Of a stretch of DNA of 34,996 bases, positions 17,801-23,723 are shown piece after piece. How positions within the stretch are numbered: position 1 is the stretch's first letter; each line of letters opens with the position of its first letter. The DNA is from Bacteroidales bacterium (lineage in GTDB: Bacteria; Bacteroidota; Bacteroidia; Bacteroidales; WCHB1-69). Below the pieces are notes generated by a model. It saw only the letters and a program-made list of their open reading frames with translations, was not told the DNA's origin and ran no database searches. The DNA is taken from NCBI GenBank assembly GCA_017615795.1, contig JAFZZK010000050.1, positions 1 through 34,996 of the forward strand, read 5' to 3'. Position numbers and translations under genes: made by a program.

Positions 17801-19662
17801 ATGACATTCGTGCCGGAATGGGCGTATGTCGAACTGCTGTAAATGATCGGATAACCCTCGTAGCTGCTGTTGGTGCCGGTGTTGAGATTTTTCCAGCAGA
17901 TCGGCAGGTTGTTTACAGTCACGGACGTGCTGGTGGCCCCTGTGTAAGAGTCGAAATCCTCCATGTAGGGCAGCATGGTGAGCAGGTCGCAAGCTGTGCT
18001 CACCGTATGTGCATCCGAGAAGTAACTCAGGTCTCCTCCGCCACAATCAGACTGCACATAGAATGTGTAATTCGTGCTGGCAGTCAGACCTGTGACCGTA
18101 AACGGATTGCTGGAGGCCGTCACTGTAGTACCGGTACCTGTACCCGGAGTGAAGGAACCTGTACCATACTCAATGTTCCAAGATGTGGCGGAGGAGGGAT
18201 CGTTCCAACTGAGTGTGACAGAATTCGTAGAGACGGCCGTGGCGGTTAGGGATAACGGCTTAGGACAGGTCGGGATGTTATCGATTTCCACATTGTCAAT
18301 GTAGGCATAGCACGAAGTCGAAGTATAACCGTTCTTGAAAGCAATATATTGGCCTGTGCCCGTGTAGTTGTTGAAATAGACCGTTTTCTCTATCCAAGTG
18401 GAAGCTGTGGATGCCGGATAAACCGTATCCACCGGCACAAAAGTGCTGGCATCTGTCGGGTTGGACATAACACCCACTATCAGACGGTCGGTGCTGTTGC
18501 TAGCCCTGTACATGAACACAGCCTGCAAACCGGAAATGTTGATACTGGCATCGAACGGCGGCGTGATGGCAATGTTGTAAGTGCCGGAAGTGCCTGTGAA
18601 GAAATAGAGGGATGCCCCACTTGCACCATAGTGTGTCGTGTTGACGTATGGCCTGTTGGAGGAATAGGTGTTGATTTTACCCCAGCAAGTCGGATAATCG
18701 CCATTTTCGCCAGTAGCATAGGAGTCAAAGTTTTCCGTATAGGGCAGTGTGGTGATCGGCGCACATGCCGTGGTGAATGGCAAATACCGCCATGGGCTGT
18801 ATTCGCTGGAACAGTTGGCCCTAACAAAAGCCCTGTAATTGGTGCTGGGTGTCAAAGACGTGAAGGTATAGAACGTGTCCGTGACAGACGGCACCGTAGG
18901 GGTGGTGTTGTCATTGGGCACAAACGATGCGTTCGTGGTCAAATACAAATCAAAAACGGATGTGTTTCCTTGCGGACTCCACGACACCGTGGCATCTGTT
19001 GAAGTCAAAGAAGAAACCTCAAAGGTGCGCGGAGTGGGACAAGTCGGCAAAACCTCGGTTATGTTGAGTTTTATGTTCGCCAAATAATAGGAGCGGGTAC
19101 CTGTACTTGTGCCCGGATAATTGGCGTAGGATTGGTCAGAACTGTTTTGTCTGTACAAAACCGCATTGGAAGTTTGCGTGTATCGGTGGGTAGTGGTAGA
19201 ACTGGTGGAAGAGGCTTTCTTGGCCACCACCACTACCAAGTTGTCCACTCCGTCATAATAGAACGGGGTGTTCAACGTAAAGGTTTTCCAACCTACAATT
19301 CCGCCTATAACATCCGATGTACTGCTGTAAACCAGTGTCAATTCCGATTGCGGCTGCCAGTCTGAAGTGGAGGAATGGGTAGTACGCGTAGTGGTTCCCA
19401 TATATATTCGCAAATCGGAAGTGGCTAACGTGTTGGTGGTAGCCGAATACCAAGCGATGGAGTTGATGTAACCGCCAGTAGTTTGAATGTCCTGAGCAAG
19501 GTAGATGTTTTCCGCCCAGCTGTATTTGTTATAGGTGTTAAAACCACCCGTGTACGATGTCGTGGTACCTGTTCCCACTATCACATCAACAGTGTTCTGC
19601 GCTTGCATTGCCAATGGCGCAAACGCAAAAAGCATCAAAAGAAAACGTAAAATGTTTTTCAT
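8893..19662 (-). CDS. Giant T9SS-secreted modular adhesin-like protein (3589 aa)
   Basis: Paralogue of the gene at 219-8690 and the largest in the window. The signal peptide is residues 1-22 (ends AMQAQ). Three copies of an unrecognised beta-type module lie at about 23-208, 917-1098 and 1986-2175, marked by VGTGTTT or IGAGTTT, then YSQQIF, then YNGxxNLxV. Between them are nine choice-of-anchor-J-like modules and 15 FN3 modules, mostly alternating. The last 75 residues, from about 3515, are a T9SS type A sorting domain (VYPNPTTG ... KGTYFVRV ... KRVVKQ), almost identical to that of the neighbour. Cys residues recur at FN3 borders (PTCPKP, FTTAC) and in PxCW of the J modules. The reading frame is open across 10.8 kb with no frameshift. 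Secretion by the T9SS is a strong family inference. Adhesion or carbohydrate binding is plausible but not shown. Internal duplications are listed separately. Confidence 0.9.
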   Translation of the reverse strand: MKNILRFLLMLFAFAPLAMQAQNTVDVIVGTGTTTSYTGGFNTYNKYSWAENIYLAQDIQTTGGYINSIAWYSATTNTLATSDLRIYMGTTTRTTHSSTSDWQPQSELTLVYSSTSDVIGGIVGWKTFTLNTPFYYDGVDNLVVVVAKKASSTSSTTTHRYTQTSNAVLYRQNSSDQSYANYPGTSTGTRSYYLANIKLNITEVLPTCPTPRTFEVSSLTSTDATVSWSPQGNTSVFDLYLTTNASFVPNDNTTPTVPSVTDTFYTFTSLTPSTNYRAFVRANCSSEYSPWRYLPFTTACAPITTLPYTENFDSYATGENGDYPTCWGKINTYSSNRPYVNTTHYGASGASLYFFTGTSGTYNIAITPPFDASINISGLQAVFMYRASNSTDRLIVGVMSNPTDASTFVPVDTVYPASTASTWIEKTVYFNNYTGTGQYIAFKNGYTSTSCYAYIDNVEIDNIPTCPKPLSLTATAVSTNSVTLSWNDPSSATSWNIEYGTGSFTPGTGTGTTVTASSNPFTVTGLTASTNYTFYVQSDCGGGDLSYFSDAHTVSTACDLLTMLPYMEDFDSYTGATSTSVTVNNLPICWKNLNTGTNSSYEGYPIIYSSSTYAHSGTNVMRFYAGTGTYGSQMAILPPVDDNLNPISTLQVSFWAQALSTSYPFTLVIGVLTNPTSISSFTPVDTLTITSTIHNLFEIPLDSYTGTGNFIGLLAPQPATGMNYGYVDNVRLELIPDCTKPSHVTVGSITASSVTVNWTPGDQESTWELAVVPQGQNITNAIPEMVSTYPYIVNNLTDNTPYEVYVRAVCPSGGYSNWSPAVYFRTDPLCTPPRNLAVSQITGSSALVSWDEALVGALDYTVEYTEYGMNNWYPMVVSGTSYLLPNLIPQTRYSVRVFSNCAQSSADTVSATFTTRCLVGGLVEIGAGTTTSSYLPSYSGSVRSYSQQIFKRGELGAAGTIDTLSIQLSSVNSSANRSISIYLVHTSADAIFSWVPTTGAQLVYSGTTHWTSGWNHLPLTTPFAYNGVDNLMMVVIDGTGTSVSSPYNVYNTHSAFASSARYTTGSSYSIGSVPSATGTSLSVRNNVKFHIDCDNNATCVAPNVAPTNVTDESITFEWAPGYMENSWDLEYRAGNGAWVSEGTVTTSPYTLTNLLPGTQYSVRLRSDCGGTYSEWAGFNVTTECSSVTVPFNENFNNAPGSGSGNMVPCWTRNTNNTSTAYPYTSSSYNHGGGNGYSVYFYGTASYYSYIASPRFDDQVQMNNLQIKFWAYKTSASYQIEVGIMSDPDDFSTFESLGQFSPTNTSQWQKFEVNTNLYTGTGRYVAFRMPTNMTSYMYLDDIDIYEIPACDHVDNIHAVGTPTTTTADIAWTPRGTESQWNVVYGLQGTITDPSQETPTVVYTPSISLSGLTHSSFYDVYVQSDCGGDTSVWEKGTVHTACDLINTLPYMENFDNEAYIGGSSSNNVMPICWRTLNTGTTASGCPTVTANSTYYASAPNGLYFYATTANTSADQYAILPQIDVNTLPINTLRLSFKARRYSTDASYVNTIIVGVMTNPSSASSFVPVQTVTLTSTTIGTHHVDFTNYTGTGSYIAIKVPKPDGTTYTSASYNYLDDVMLDVAPACAYPTNLQVSNVTTTNATVSWTAGSTETEWEIVVVQGNAAVNTGTPYSVYTNTETLTGLTSATNYTVYLRAVCPQGGYSEYVTTTFDTQCEDLQTLPFTCNFDNVPGSTSGTTNNLPICWNHHSGTYSSYAGYPIVYNNSSYANSGTNSLRFYTGTTTTYDYGNQYAVLPPIDVNLNPINTLQMALDVRKYSTSYANVTLIVGVMTDPLNVSTFVPVDTIIHTETAYHTYTVYFSNYTGTGKYIAIYAPTHGMNGITYNAGYVDNIVVEPIPACPPVMNFSVSNVAGSSALLTWEEGVAGMATDFIVEYSEYNQNNWITETGITSTTYFLSGLNPQTHYDVRVKANCGVSESTWKTADFTTGCLAGGDYQVGTGTTTNYYLPVNNFYRYTYSQQIFLASEMDGPTDIQSISFQYAYSSPSTKKTSVNIYLGHTTQSTFTGTSNYVPLDSLTLVYSGNLNCTQGWNTFPFNNVFHYNGTSNLVVAVDDNSNDYDGSAYTFYVHSASANRSLYYYSDSNNPSPSNPTAVTTSSSYSSGNRSNVKFGGPCDNTITCIAPNITVSAVDQTSATVIWAPGNTESSWNLEYKPAANTLWTSVTGITGNTYTITGLTPSTHYDVRIQSDCGTETSSWKTVDFMTDCGEITLLPYTDNFDSYGAGESAYPTCWGKINTYTTAVRPYVNASGYSGAALYFYSGTSGTYNIAITPPFDANIDITNLQAVFMYKATNTNDRLIVGVMSNPIDANSFVPVDTVYPLANSVSTWVEKTVYFHNYTGSGHYIAFKNEYTTTGCYAYIDNLEIGNIPTCPKPISLTATAVTSNSITLGWTDLSSASSWNIEYGQGTFTPGSGVGISETANSNPYTITGLSPNTNYTFYVQSDCGGGDLSYFSSAYTVRTSCAAIDSLPFFDNFDSYSGTTNTSVSVSNLPNCWSNLNNGTNSNYMGYPIVYNSSTYSHSGANSLRFYTSSGTYGDEMAILPPIDENYYPINTLQVSFYARALNTSYTFKLVVGVLSNPASLSSFTPMDTLTITSTAHALYEIPLGHYSGTGNYIGILAPKTTTGMNYGYVDDITVDLMPTCPKPTSLTASNITTTSIDLSWFENGTANNWVVEYGQVGFTQGTGTTVQVQGTPSTTITGLSASTTYDFYVRADCSGGDVSAWTNAVSVATLCDAITALPFTENFDNYGTGTATAYPPCWSKYSTYTNSTALPYCSSTHYQGTGSLYLYVATSGTYNMAILPAFDVSIPINTLQATFMHRASNSTDRTIVGVMSNPTDPTTFVPVDTIYPASTASTWTEREVNFSHYAGSGQYIAFMNHYTTTNCYTYVDNLVINLIPTCPKPSHLTVSNPTTTSLNLSWTENGTANNWVVEYGISGFTQGTGSTVQVTGTPSTTITGLSASMTYDFYVKSDCGGGDVSPWSVVGSGSTLCAALTQLPYTQNFDAYGVSSSTTTSPGPMPACWERINTNSSPRPYCNTSTSYNAAGSVACLYFFASSGCYNIAVMPEVDASIPLNTLKLNFKYRGLSSYTTPLSVGVMTDPTNANTYVELATIPFDASIANWVNREISFANYTGTGRFIAFKNGSTSASTYAMIDDLVLNYDSTQVSACTAPTGVTASNLQQTSATITWTAGGTETAWELQYKTASGSWSNSINVTGTPSHNLTGLTAGTQYQVHVRAVCSATETSNWSPVASFTTPSVPVTPPTVTTLAADNISSSAATLHGTVTEGSETITARGFQWKATSGGTYATVNATGNTMSFNLTDLAPNTGYTFKAFATTASGTTFGSEMTFTTQTPQQDTCPSPTNVTVTDVTATTAVVSWTQPNNTATSWDLHYKESGADSWYTVTTSNNPYTLAGLNGESSYDVRVVAHCTNGLPSDPSALVTFTTVGIDDYTLDHTVSVYPNPTTGMIQVLVSEGNVENVTLYDAYGKQIGAETVNSNVANVDLTGYAKGTYFVRVTTDKGVVTKRVVKQ
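11555..12880 (-). repeat. 1.3-kb internal duplication, unit 2 (approximate ends)
   Basis: Encodes a J module, an FN3 module and a second J module. It closely matches 17440-18765 in both order and length (about 1325 bp each). Shared protein stretches include YPTCWGKINTY, GTYNIAITPPFDA and LQAVFMYxA, and the FN3 modules share SLTATAV and SWNIEYG. DNA identity is high, for example around 12665-12730 and 18545-18610. Boundaries were set at the module edges by eye. Confidence 0.75.
17440..18765 (-). repeat. 1.3-kb internal duplication, unit 1 (approximate ends)
   Basis: Partner of 11555-12880: the same J-FN3-J order and about the same length. The second J module of both units carries MNYGYVD and a VDTLTITST or MDTLTITST strand, which the other J modules do not show. 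The gene therefore grew by copying a multi-module block rather than single modules. Confidence 0.75.
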
Positions 19663-19731
19663 AGGTTTTGTATTTTTAGTGAATTTTATTATGTTATTTG
19701 CTTTAAATTATTTTCATGTAAAAGCAGGCTG

Positions 19732-19739
19732 CAAATCTA
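19732..19739 (-). promoter_or_regulatory. -7 element (TAGATTTG) for the 3589-aa gene
   Basis: The minus strand reads TAGATTTG, a match to TAnnTTTG, about 70 nt upstream of the ATG at 19662. The region just upstream (19741-19815) is rich in A and T tracts and holds the 14-nt palindrome CCAAAAATTTTTGG (19786-19799). No clear -33 box. Confidence 0.4.
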
Positions 19740-19817
19740 ATAATTTTATTTTGAACAGGGTGGGGGTTTTTTACAAAAAATGTTTCCAAAAATTTTTGGG
19801 TAAAACGTTTTTGGGGG

Positions 19818-19993
19818 ATTCCGCGGCTCACCGCGTGAGCACGCGGAATGGTGAAGCACGCTAGGGGAAGGATACAGAACGGGAGATGGGCGGCAGGCTG
19901 GAACATGCCTTTGACACCCCTTTTACCCGCGCCGCCCATCTCCTCTCTTTAATCAATTTGCGACGCACCATTCCGCCAGCGAGCTGGCGGAAT
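19818..19993. repeat. Composite hairpin element, copy B (complete)
   Basis: Full copy of the element at 1-158, in the gap between priA (stop at 20035) and the giant gene. It contains three stem-loops. The first has arms 19818-19831 and 19835-19849 (14 bp, one bulged A, 3-nt loop). The central one is the nested structure with outer arms 19843-19853/19966-19976 and inner arms 19882-19894/19931-19943. The third is ATTCCGCCAG (19970-19979) with CTGGCGGAAT (19984-19993). The outer hairpins share the ATTCCGC/GCGGAAT foot but have unrelated loops, so they may be small repeats flanking a conserved core. No encoded transposase. Being 3' of priA on the minus strand, it may also end or stabilise that transcript. 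Confidence 0.8.
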
Positions 19994-20034
19994 CCCAAAC
20001 AACGGACCATAGACAGCAAATCGGGTTCCACGCA

Positions 20035-22530
20035 TCACGCATCCACGTTTACCACCACCCTGACAGATTTGAAATCAGGTGTTGTTTGGAACGATTTCAA
20101 GATGGCACGCAACTGCTGTTTATGGGAAGACAGGTAGTTGTCTTTGGGCATTTTCACCCAAAACTCTTGGAGGAAATAGTTTTGTATGCGGGAAACCAAG
20201 GGTGCTTCGGGTCCGAGCACCCATCCCGGGAAGGCGCTCCGCAGTGGGGCGGACAACGCATTGGCAGCGGCATCCACAGTTTTCTCGTCAGGATGCTTGA
20301 GCGTGATTTTCACAAGGCGCGCCACCGGAGGAAATTTGAATTCCCTACGCTCGGCAATCTGGCTTTGGTACATCGCGGCAAAATCGTTGCTCTCCACGTA
20401 TTTCAAGGCAGGATGGTTGGGCTGGTAGGTTTGGATGACCACCTTGCCGGGTACCTCCTTGCGACCGGCACGCCCGCTCACCTGGGCCAACAACTGGTAT
20501 GCCCGCTCGAAGGCCCGGAAGTCGGGGAATGATATCAAAGCGTCGGCGTTGAGGATGCCCACTACACTCACCCTGTCGAAATCCAATCCCTTGGTTACCA
20601 TCTGGGTGCCCACGAGGATGTCTGTTTTGTGCTGTTCAAAGTCGCTGATGATTTGCTGATAGCCGTTTTTGGAGCGGGTGGTGTCGAGATCCATGCGCGC
20701 AATGGAGGCTGCCGGGAAGATTTCCGCCAACGTATCCTCCACCTTTTCAGTGCCGAACCCCTTCATCTCAATGTCCTTGCTGTGGCAGGTGGGACACTCT
20801 TGAGGCACCTGGATGGCATAGCCGCAATAATGGCATTTCAGCAAATTCGTGCGCCGATGGTACGTGAGTGTCACGTCGCAATATTTGCAAGTGGGCATAT
20901 TCTCACAAGTGTGGCATATCATGCGCACAGCGTAGCCCCGCCTGTTTTGGAAAAGGATGACCTGCTCTTTTTTTTCCAAGGCCTCCCCTATTTGTTCGAT
21001 CAGGAAATTGGAGAAGATGCCCTGCACTTGTTTCTGCCGTACCGCCTTCGCCATGTTGACCACCCAGATGTCAGGCAGTTTCTGGCTGCTGTATCTTTCA
21101 GAGAGCTGCACCAAGCCATATTTGCCCTGTTCCACATTGTAAAAGCTCTCCAACGAGGGCGTGGCCGTGCCGAGAAGCACGGGGGCTTTGTGCATGGCCG
21201 ACAAGACCACGGCACAGTCGCGGGCGTGGTAGCGCGGAGCGGGATCCATCTGCTTGTAGGAGGAGTCGTGCTCCTCGTCCACAATGATAAGCCCAAGGTC
21301 CTGATAGGGCAACAAAAGCGCGGAACGTGCGCCAAGAATGAGCTGGTACTTCTGCGACACCCCACTACCTTGCTCCAACACACGGTTCCAGATTTCAACC
21401 CGCTCATATTCGTTGAAACGCGAATGGTAAACCCCCACCTTGTCGCCAAAATAACGGCGCAAACGATTCACAATTTGCGTGGTGAGGGCTATTTCCGGCA
21501 ACAGATAGAGCACCTGCCGTCCCTGTTGCAGCACCTCATCAATGAGTTTGATGTATATTTCGGTCTTGCCGCTGCCAGTGACACCATGCAGCAACGTGAC
21601 GGGATGTTGCGCGAATTGATCGTGGATCTGCTCAAAACAGATCTGTTGTGCCGGGGAGAGCTGGATGGAGTCCACCTCATCGCGGGCATCAAGGTCCACA
21701 AGGCGCGAGCTGACCACCTCTTCGGCGAGCAGGATTCCTTTTTTGAGGAGCGTCTGCAGGCGGACGGGCGATGCCTCGCGGGCCTGTAGCAGCTGCACCC
21801 GGGGCACCTTCGCCGTAAAGTCGTATTGCCCCTCGTGACGGGTCAGCAGCATGAAGGAAAGCAGCATGTCAGCCTGCGGAGCTGTACGCGCACTGGCGTT
21901 CAGCCGGTCTATCAACGCCATGAAGGGCGCCTCTTCCGCATACGCATCCGCCAACCGCACATACGTCTCCCGCTTGGGCTTATAGGGGTTGCGAATCTCC
22001 TCTTCGGTGACCACCACCCGTTTGTCGACCAATGATTTGATGACGGGCAGGATCTTCTGCACCTGGGCGCTCTTGGCAACCTCATCGACCGTCATCTCCT
22101 CATGGTGCACCAACGCCTCCACAATGCGCAACTCAAAAGGTGTTAGCACGGAAACATCCCCGCTGAACCCGGGATGCAACTTTATCTTGGTCTCCGACGC
22201 CAACTTCAGGGCGGAGGGTAATGCTGTAGCCATCACGTCGCCCAAAGGACACATGTAATAGTCGGCCATCCATTGCCATAGCAGGAACTGCCGGTCGGAG
22301 ACGACCGGACGCTCGTCCATCACGTCGAGAATGTACTTGGCCGTCACCTCGCGGGGCGCCTCCGTGTGCACGCGCGTCACCAACCCCGAATAGAGTTTGC
22401 TGCGCCCGAAAGGCACGATCACCCGCACACCGAACACTACCCTACCCTCCAACTCCTGCGGAATCCGGTAGGTGAATGTTGCCTCCAAAGGCAGCGGCAG
22501 CAATATGTCGGCAAAATAGGTGATGCGCAT
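20035..22530 (-). CDS. priA: Primosomal protein N' (replication restart helicase PriA)
   Basis: ATP-dependent 3'-5' DNA helicase that reloads the replisome at stalled forks. The 831-aa length is normal for the Bacteroidota form. The N-terminal 3'-DNA-binding domain starts MRITYFADILLPLPLEATFTY. Walker A is TGSGKT at residues 318-323 and the DEEH box is at 418-421. A zinc-binding insert begins at Cys539 and Cys542 and holds eight Cys in CxxC pairs up to about residue 578. Helicase motifs V and VI follow as GTQMVTKGLDF and QVSGRAGRK. It is the last gene of the minus-strand run, 56 bp after the binding-fold gene. That gap holds a 28-nt palindrome but no T-run, so read-through from the cell-wall genes is likely. 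The composite hairpin element lies just downstream. Confidence 0.97.
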   Translation of the reverse strand: MRITYFADILLPLPLEATFTYRIPQELEGRVVFGVRVIVPFGRSKLYSGLVTRVHTEAPREVTAKYILDVMDERPVVSDRQFLLWQWMADYYMCPLGDVMATALPSALKLASETKIKLHPGFSGDVSVLTPFELRIVEALVHHEEMTVDEVAKSAQVQKILPVIKSLVDKRVVVTEEEIRNPYKPKRETYVRLADAYAEEAPFMALIDRLNASARTAPQADMLLSFMLLTRHEGQYDFTAKVPRVQLLQAREASPVRLQTLLKKGILLAEEVVSSRLVDLDARDEVDSIQLSPAQQICFEQIHDQFAQHPVTLLHGVTGSGKTEIYIKLIDEVLQQGRQVLYLLPEIALTTQIVNRLRRYFGDKVGVYHSRFNEYERVEIWNRVLEQGSGVSQKYQLILGARSALLLPYQDLGLIIVDEEHDSSYKQMDPAPRYHARDCAVVLSAMHKAPVLLGTATPSLESFYNVEQGKYGLVQLSERYSSQKLPDIWVVNMAKAVRQKQVQGIFSNFLIEQIGEALEKKEQVILFQNRRGYAVRMICHTCENMPTCKYCDVTLTYHRRTNLLKCHYCGYAIQVPQECPTCHSKDIEMKGFGTEKVEDTLAEIFPAASIARMDLDTTRSKNGYQQIISDFEQHKTDILVGTQMVTKGLDFDRVSVVGILNADALISFPDFRAFERAYQLLAQVSGRAGRKEVPGKVVIQTYQPNHPALKYVESNDFAAMYQSQIAERREFKFPPVARLVKITLKHPDEKTVDAAANALSAPLRSAFPGWVLGPEAPLVSRIQNYFLQEFWVKMPKDNYLSSHKQQLRAILKSFQTTPDFKSVRVVVNVDA

Positions 22531-22546
22531 AATCCCGATAATTTTT

Positions 22547-22574
22547 GAAGGGACGGCTCACGACTCCTCCCTTC
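22547..22574. repeat. 28-nt palindrome, degenerate copy 2 (GAAG foot)
   Basis: Feet TGAAGGG and CCCTTCA pair perfectly; the inner part GACGGCTCA is only partly matched on the other side. Length is 28 nt, as in the GTAG copies, and it again starts 12 nt past a stop codon (gene ending at 22587). It could be a decayed member of the same family or an unrelated hairpin. Confidence 0.45.
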
Positions 22575-22586
22575 AAATCGTGGTTT

Positions 22587-23717
22587 TTAAAACCCTACAT
22601 CATGGATTCCCTTTTCATCCACCTCCAAAAACTGGGTGTTGATATTCTCGTAACCTCCTCCGGGAATCTTGTCAAAGCTGAAATGGTAGCCGATGGTTTC
22701 CATTTTCACCCTGTCAAGGTCCATGTCGTTGAAGATGGCGGAAACGAAATAGCGCGTGATGTCGTACCCTTGGTAGGAGAAAGACTCCAACGTGGGAGGA
22801 ACACCGAATTTGCTAAGGTAGTTGTGCTCGAAAACCTGCGTGCGCTCGTTGCTTTCGTCAATATAGTAGTCGCTGAAAAAGTGGATGTTGAGTTGCGTGT
22901 AGTACTCGATGTCGTAGGTGGGCACCATGAGCCACTCTTCGGGCACGATCAGCATCAGGTTTTTGAGGTCGCTCTTGAAAATGAGGTCGCGGGAGACCAT
23001 CAGCATTTTGGCCGACTCGCTGTTCAGCATGATTACGATATTCTTGACGTTGTTTTTCAAAGCGTTCACAAGATTCTCCTGCAAAGGAAGATGGGTGAAA
23101 GGGATGGCGTTCTTACGGAAATAATTGACGTATGCGGCATACTCCTTTCTACTTTTCATGGAGTCGGCATAGAGAATGATGTGGCTGTTGGGGTGCATGT
23201 CCGAGTAAAAGGCCACGGTGGCGGCGCGCGTCTCCAGCGAGGGAATCAGCTTGTAGACATACTCGTTGTCGTGCAGAATGTCCGGACGCGTGGTGAAGGG
23301 GTTTACAATGGGGATGCCGTATTCCTTGGCATAGCGCGCGGCAATAGCGAAGGTGCGACTGAAAAAGGGCCCCACAATCAAGTCGACACGGTTCATCAGC
23401 TCGCGGTCCTCCATAATGGCGCGCAAGGCGGATTCGTTGTCGGTGACATCCTTCACGATGACGTTGAGATGCACGTTGGCGGCGTTGAACTCGTCGAGCG
23501 CAATCTGGGCTCCCGCCCAGAACCCCATCAGCTGGAAGGAGTTGATGCGCTGCATGTCACTGCAATCCTTGACCCTGCTCACGGCATCGCTGCTGTATTG
23601 CCGCGAATAAAACGGTATCAGGTACAGAACGGTCTTCTCCCCCGACAGGCTGCTCTGCGCCGCCAAGGAGAAGACTGCCGTCAACAACAGTAGGGTTGTG
23701 ATGATTCTTCTTTTCAT
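22587..23717 (-). CDS. Periplasmic type 1 ligand-binding-fold protein
   Basis: A 376-aa exported protein with a signal peptide at 1-20 (MKRRIITTLLLLTAVFSLAAQ). It shows the type 1 periplasmic-binding fold of branched-chain amino acid receptors: FWAGAQIALDEFN, then a D(N)ESALRAIMED-type stretch, VDLIVGPFFSRT, YGIPIVNPFTT, and late FSYQGYDITRYFV. No ABC permease or ATPase gene is near. It starts 6 bp after rodA, so it is probably co-translated with the elongation genes. The same fold occurs in LpoA, an outer-membrane activator of a penicillin-binding protein, so a regulatory role in wall synthesis is a reasonable inference. It has no LysM domain and no lipobox. The ligand is unknown; a plain solute receptor remains possible. 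Confidence 0.75.
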   Translation of the reverse strand: MKRRIITTLLLLTAVFSLAAQSSLSGEKTVLYLIPFYSRQYSSDAVSRVKDCSDMQRINSFQLMGFWAGAQIALDEFNAANVHLNVIVKDVTDNESALRAIMEDRELMNRVDLIVGPFFSRTFAIAARYAKEYGIPIVNPFTTRPDILHDNEYVYKLIPSLETRAATVAFYSDMHPNSHIILYADSMKSRKEYAAYVNYFRKNAIPFTHLPLQENLVNALKNNVKNIVIMLNSESAKMLMVSRDLIFKSDLKNLMLIVPEEWLMVPTYDIEYYTQLNIHFFSDYYIDESNERTQVFEHNYLSKFGVPPTLESFSYQGYDITRYFVSAIFNDMDLDRVKMETIGYHFSFDKIPGGGYENINTQFLEVDEKGIHDVGF

Positions 23718-23723
23718 AATCGT

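Noticed and set aside
219-19662. Regularly spaced repeats that could suggest a CRISPR or satellite array
   Set aside because: The repeats are 280-580-bp coding modules with diverged sequence and open frames, not short identical repeats with unique spacers.
19786-19799. 14-nt AT-rich palindrome CCAAAAATTTTTGG upstream of the 3589-aa gene
   Set aside because: Weak, AT-rich and in a region full of A and T tracts, so likely by chance. It could be a regulator site, but nothing else supports it.
20629-21789. 386-codon plus-strand open frame opposite priA
   Set aside because: Lies wholly within priA, whose helicase and zinc motifs fix the coding strand as minus.
22545-23693. 382-codon plus-strand open frame opposite the binding-fold gene
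   Set aside because: Antisense shadow of a gene with a clear signal peptide and fold motifs on minus; repetitive Val/His/Gly-rich translation.
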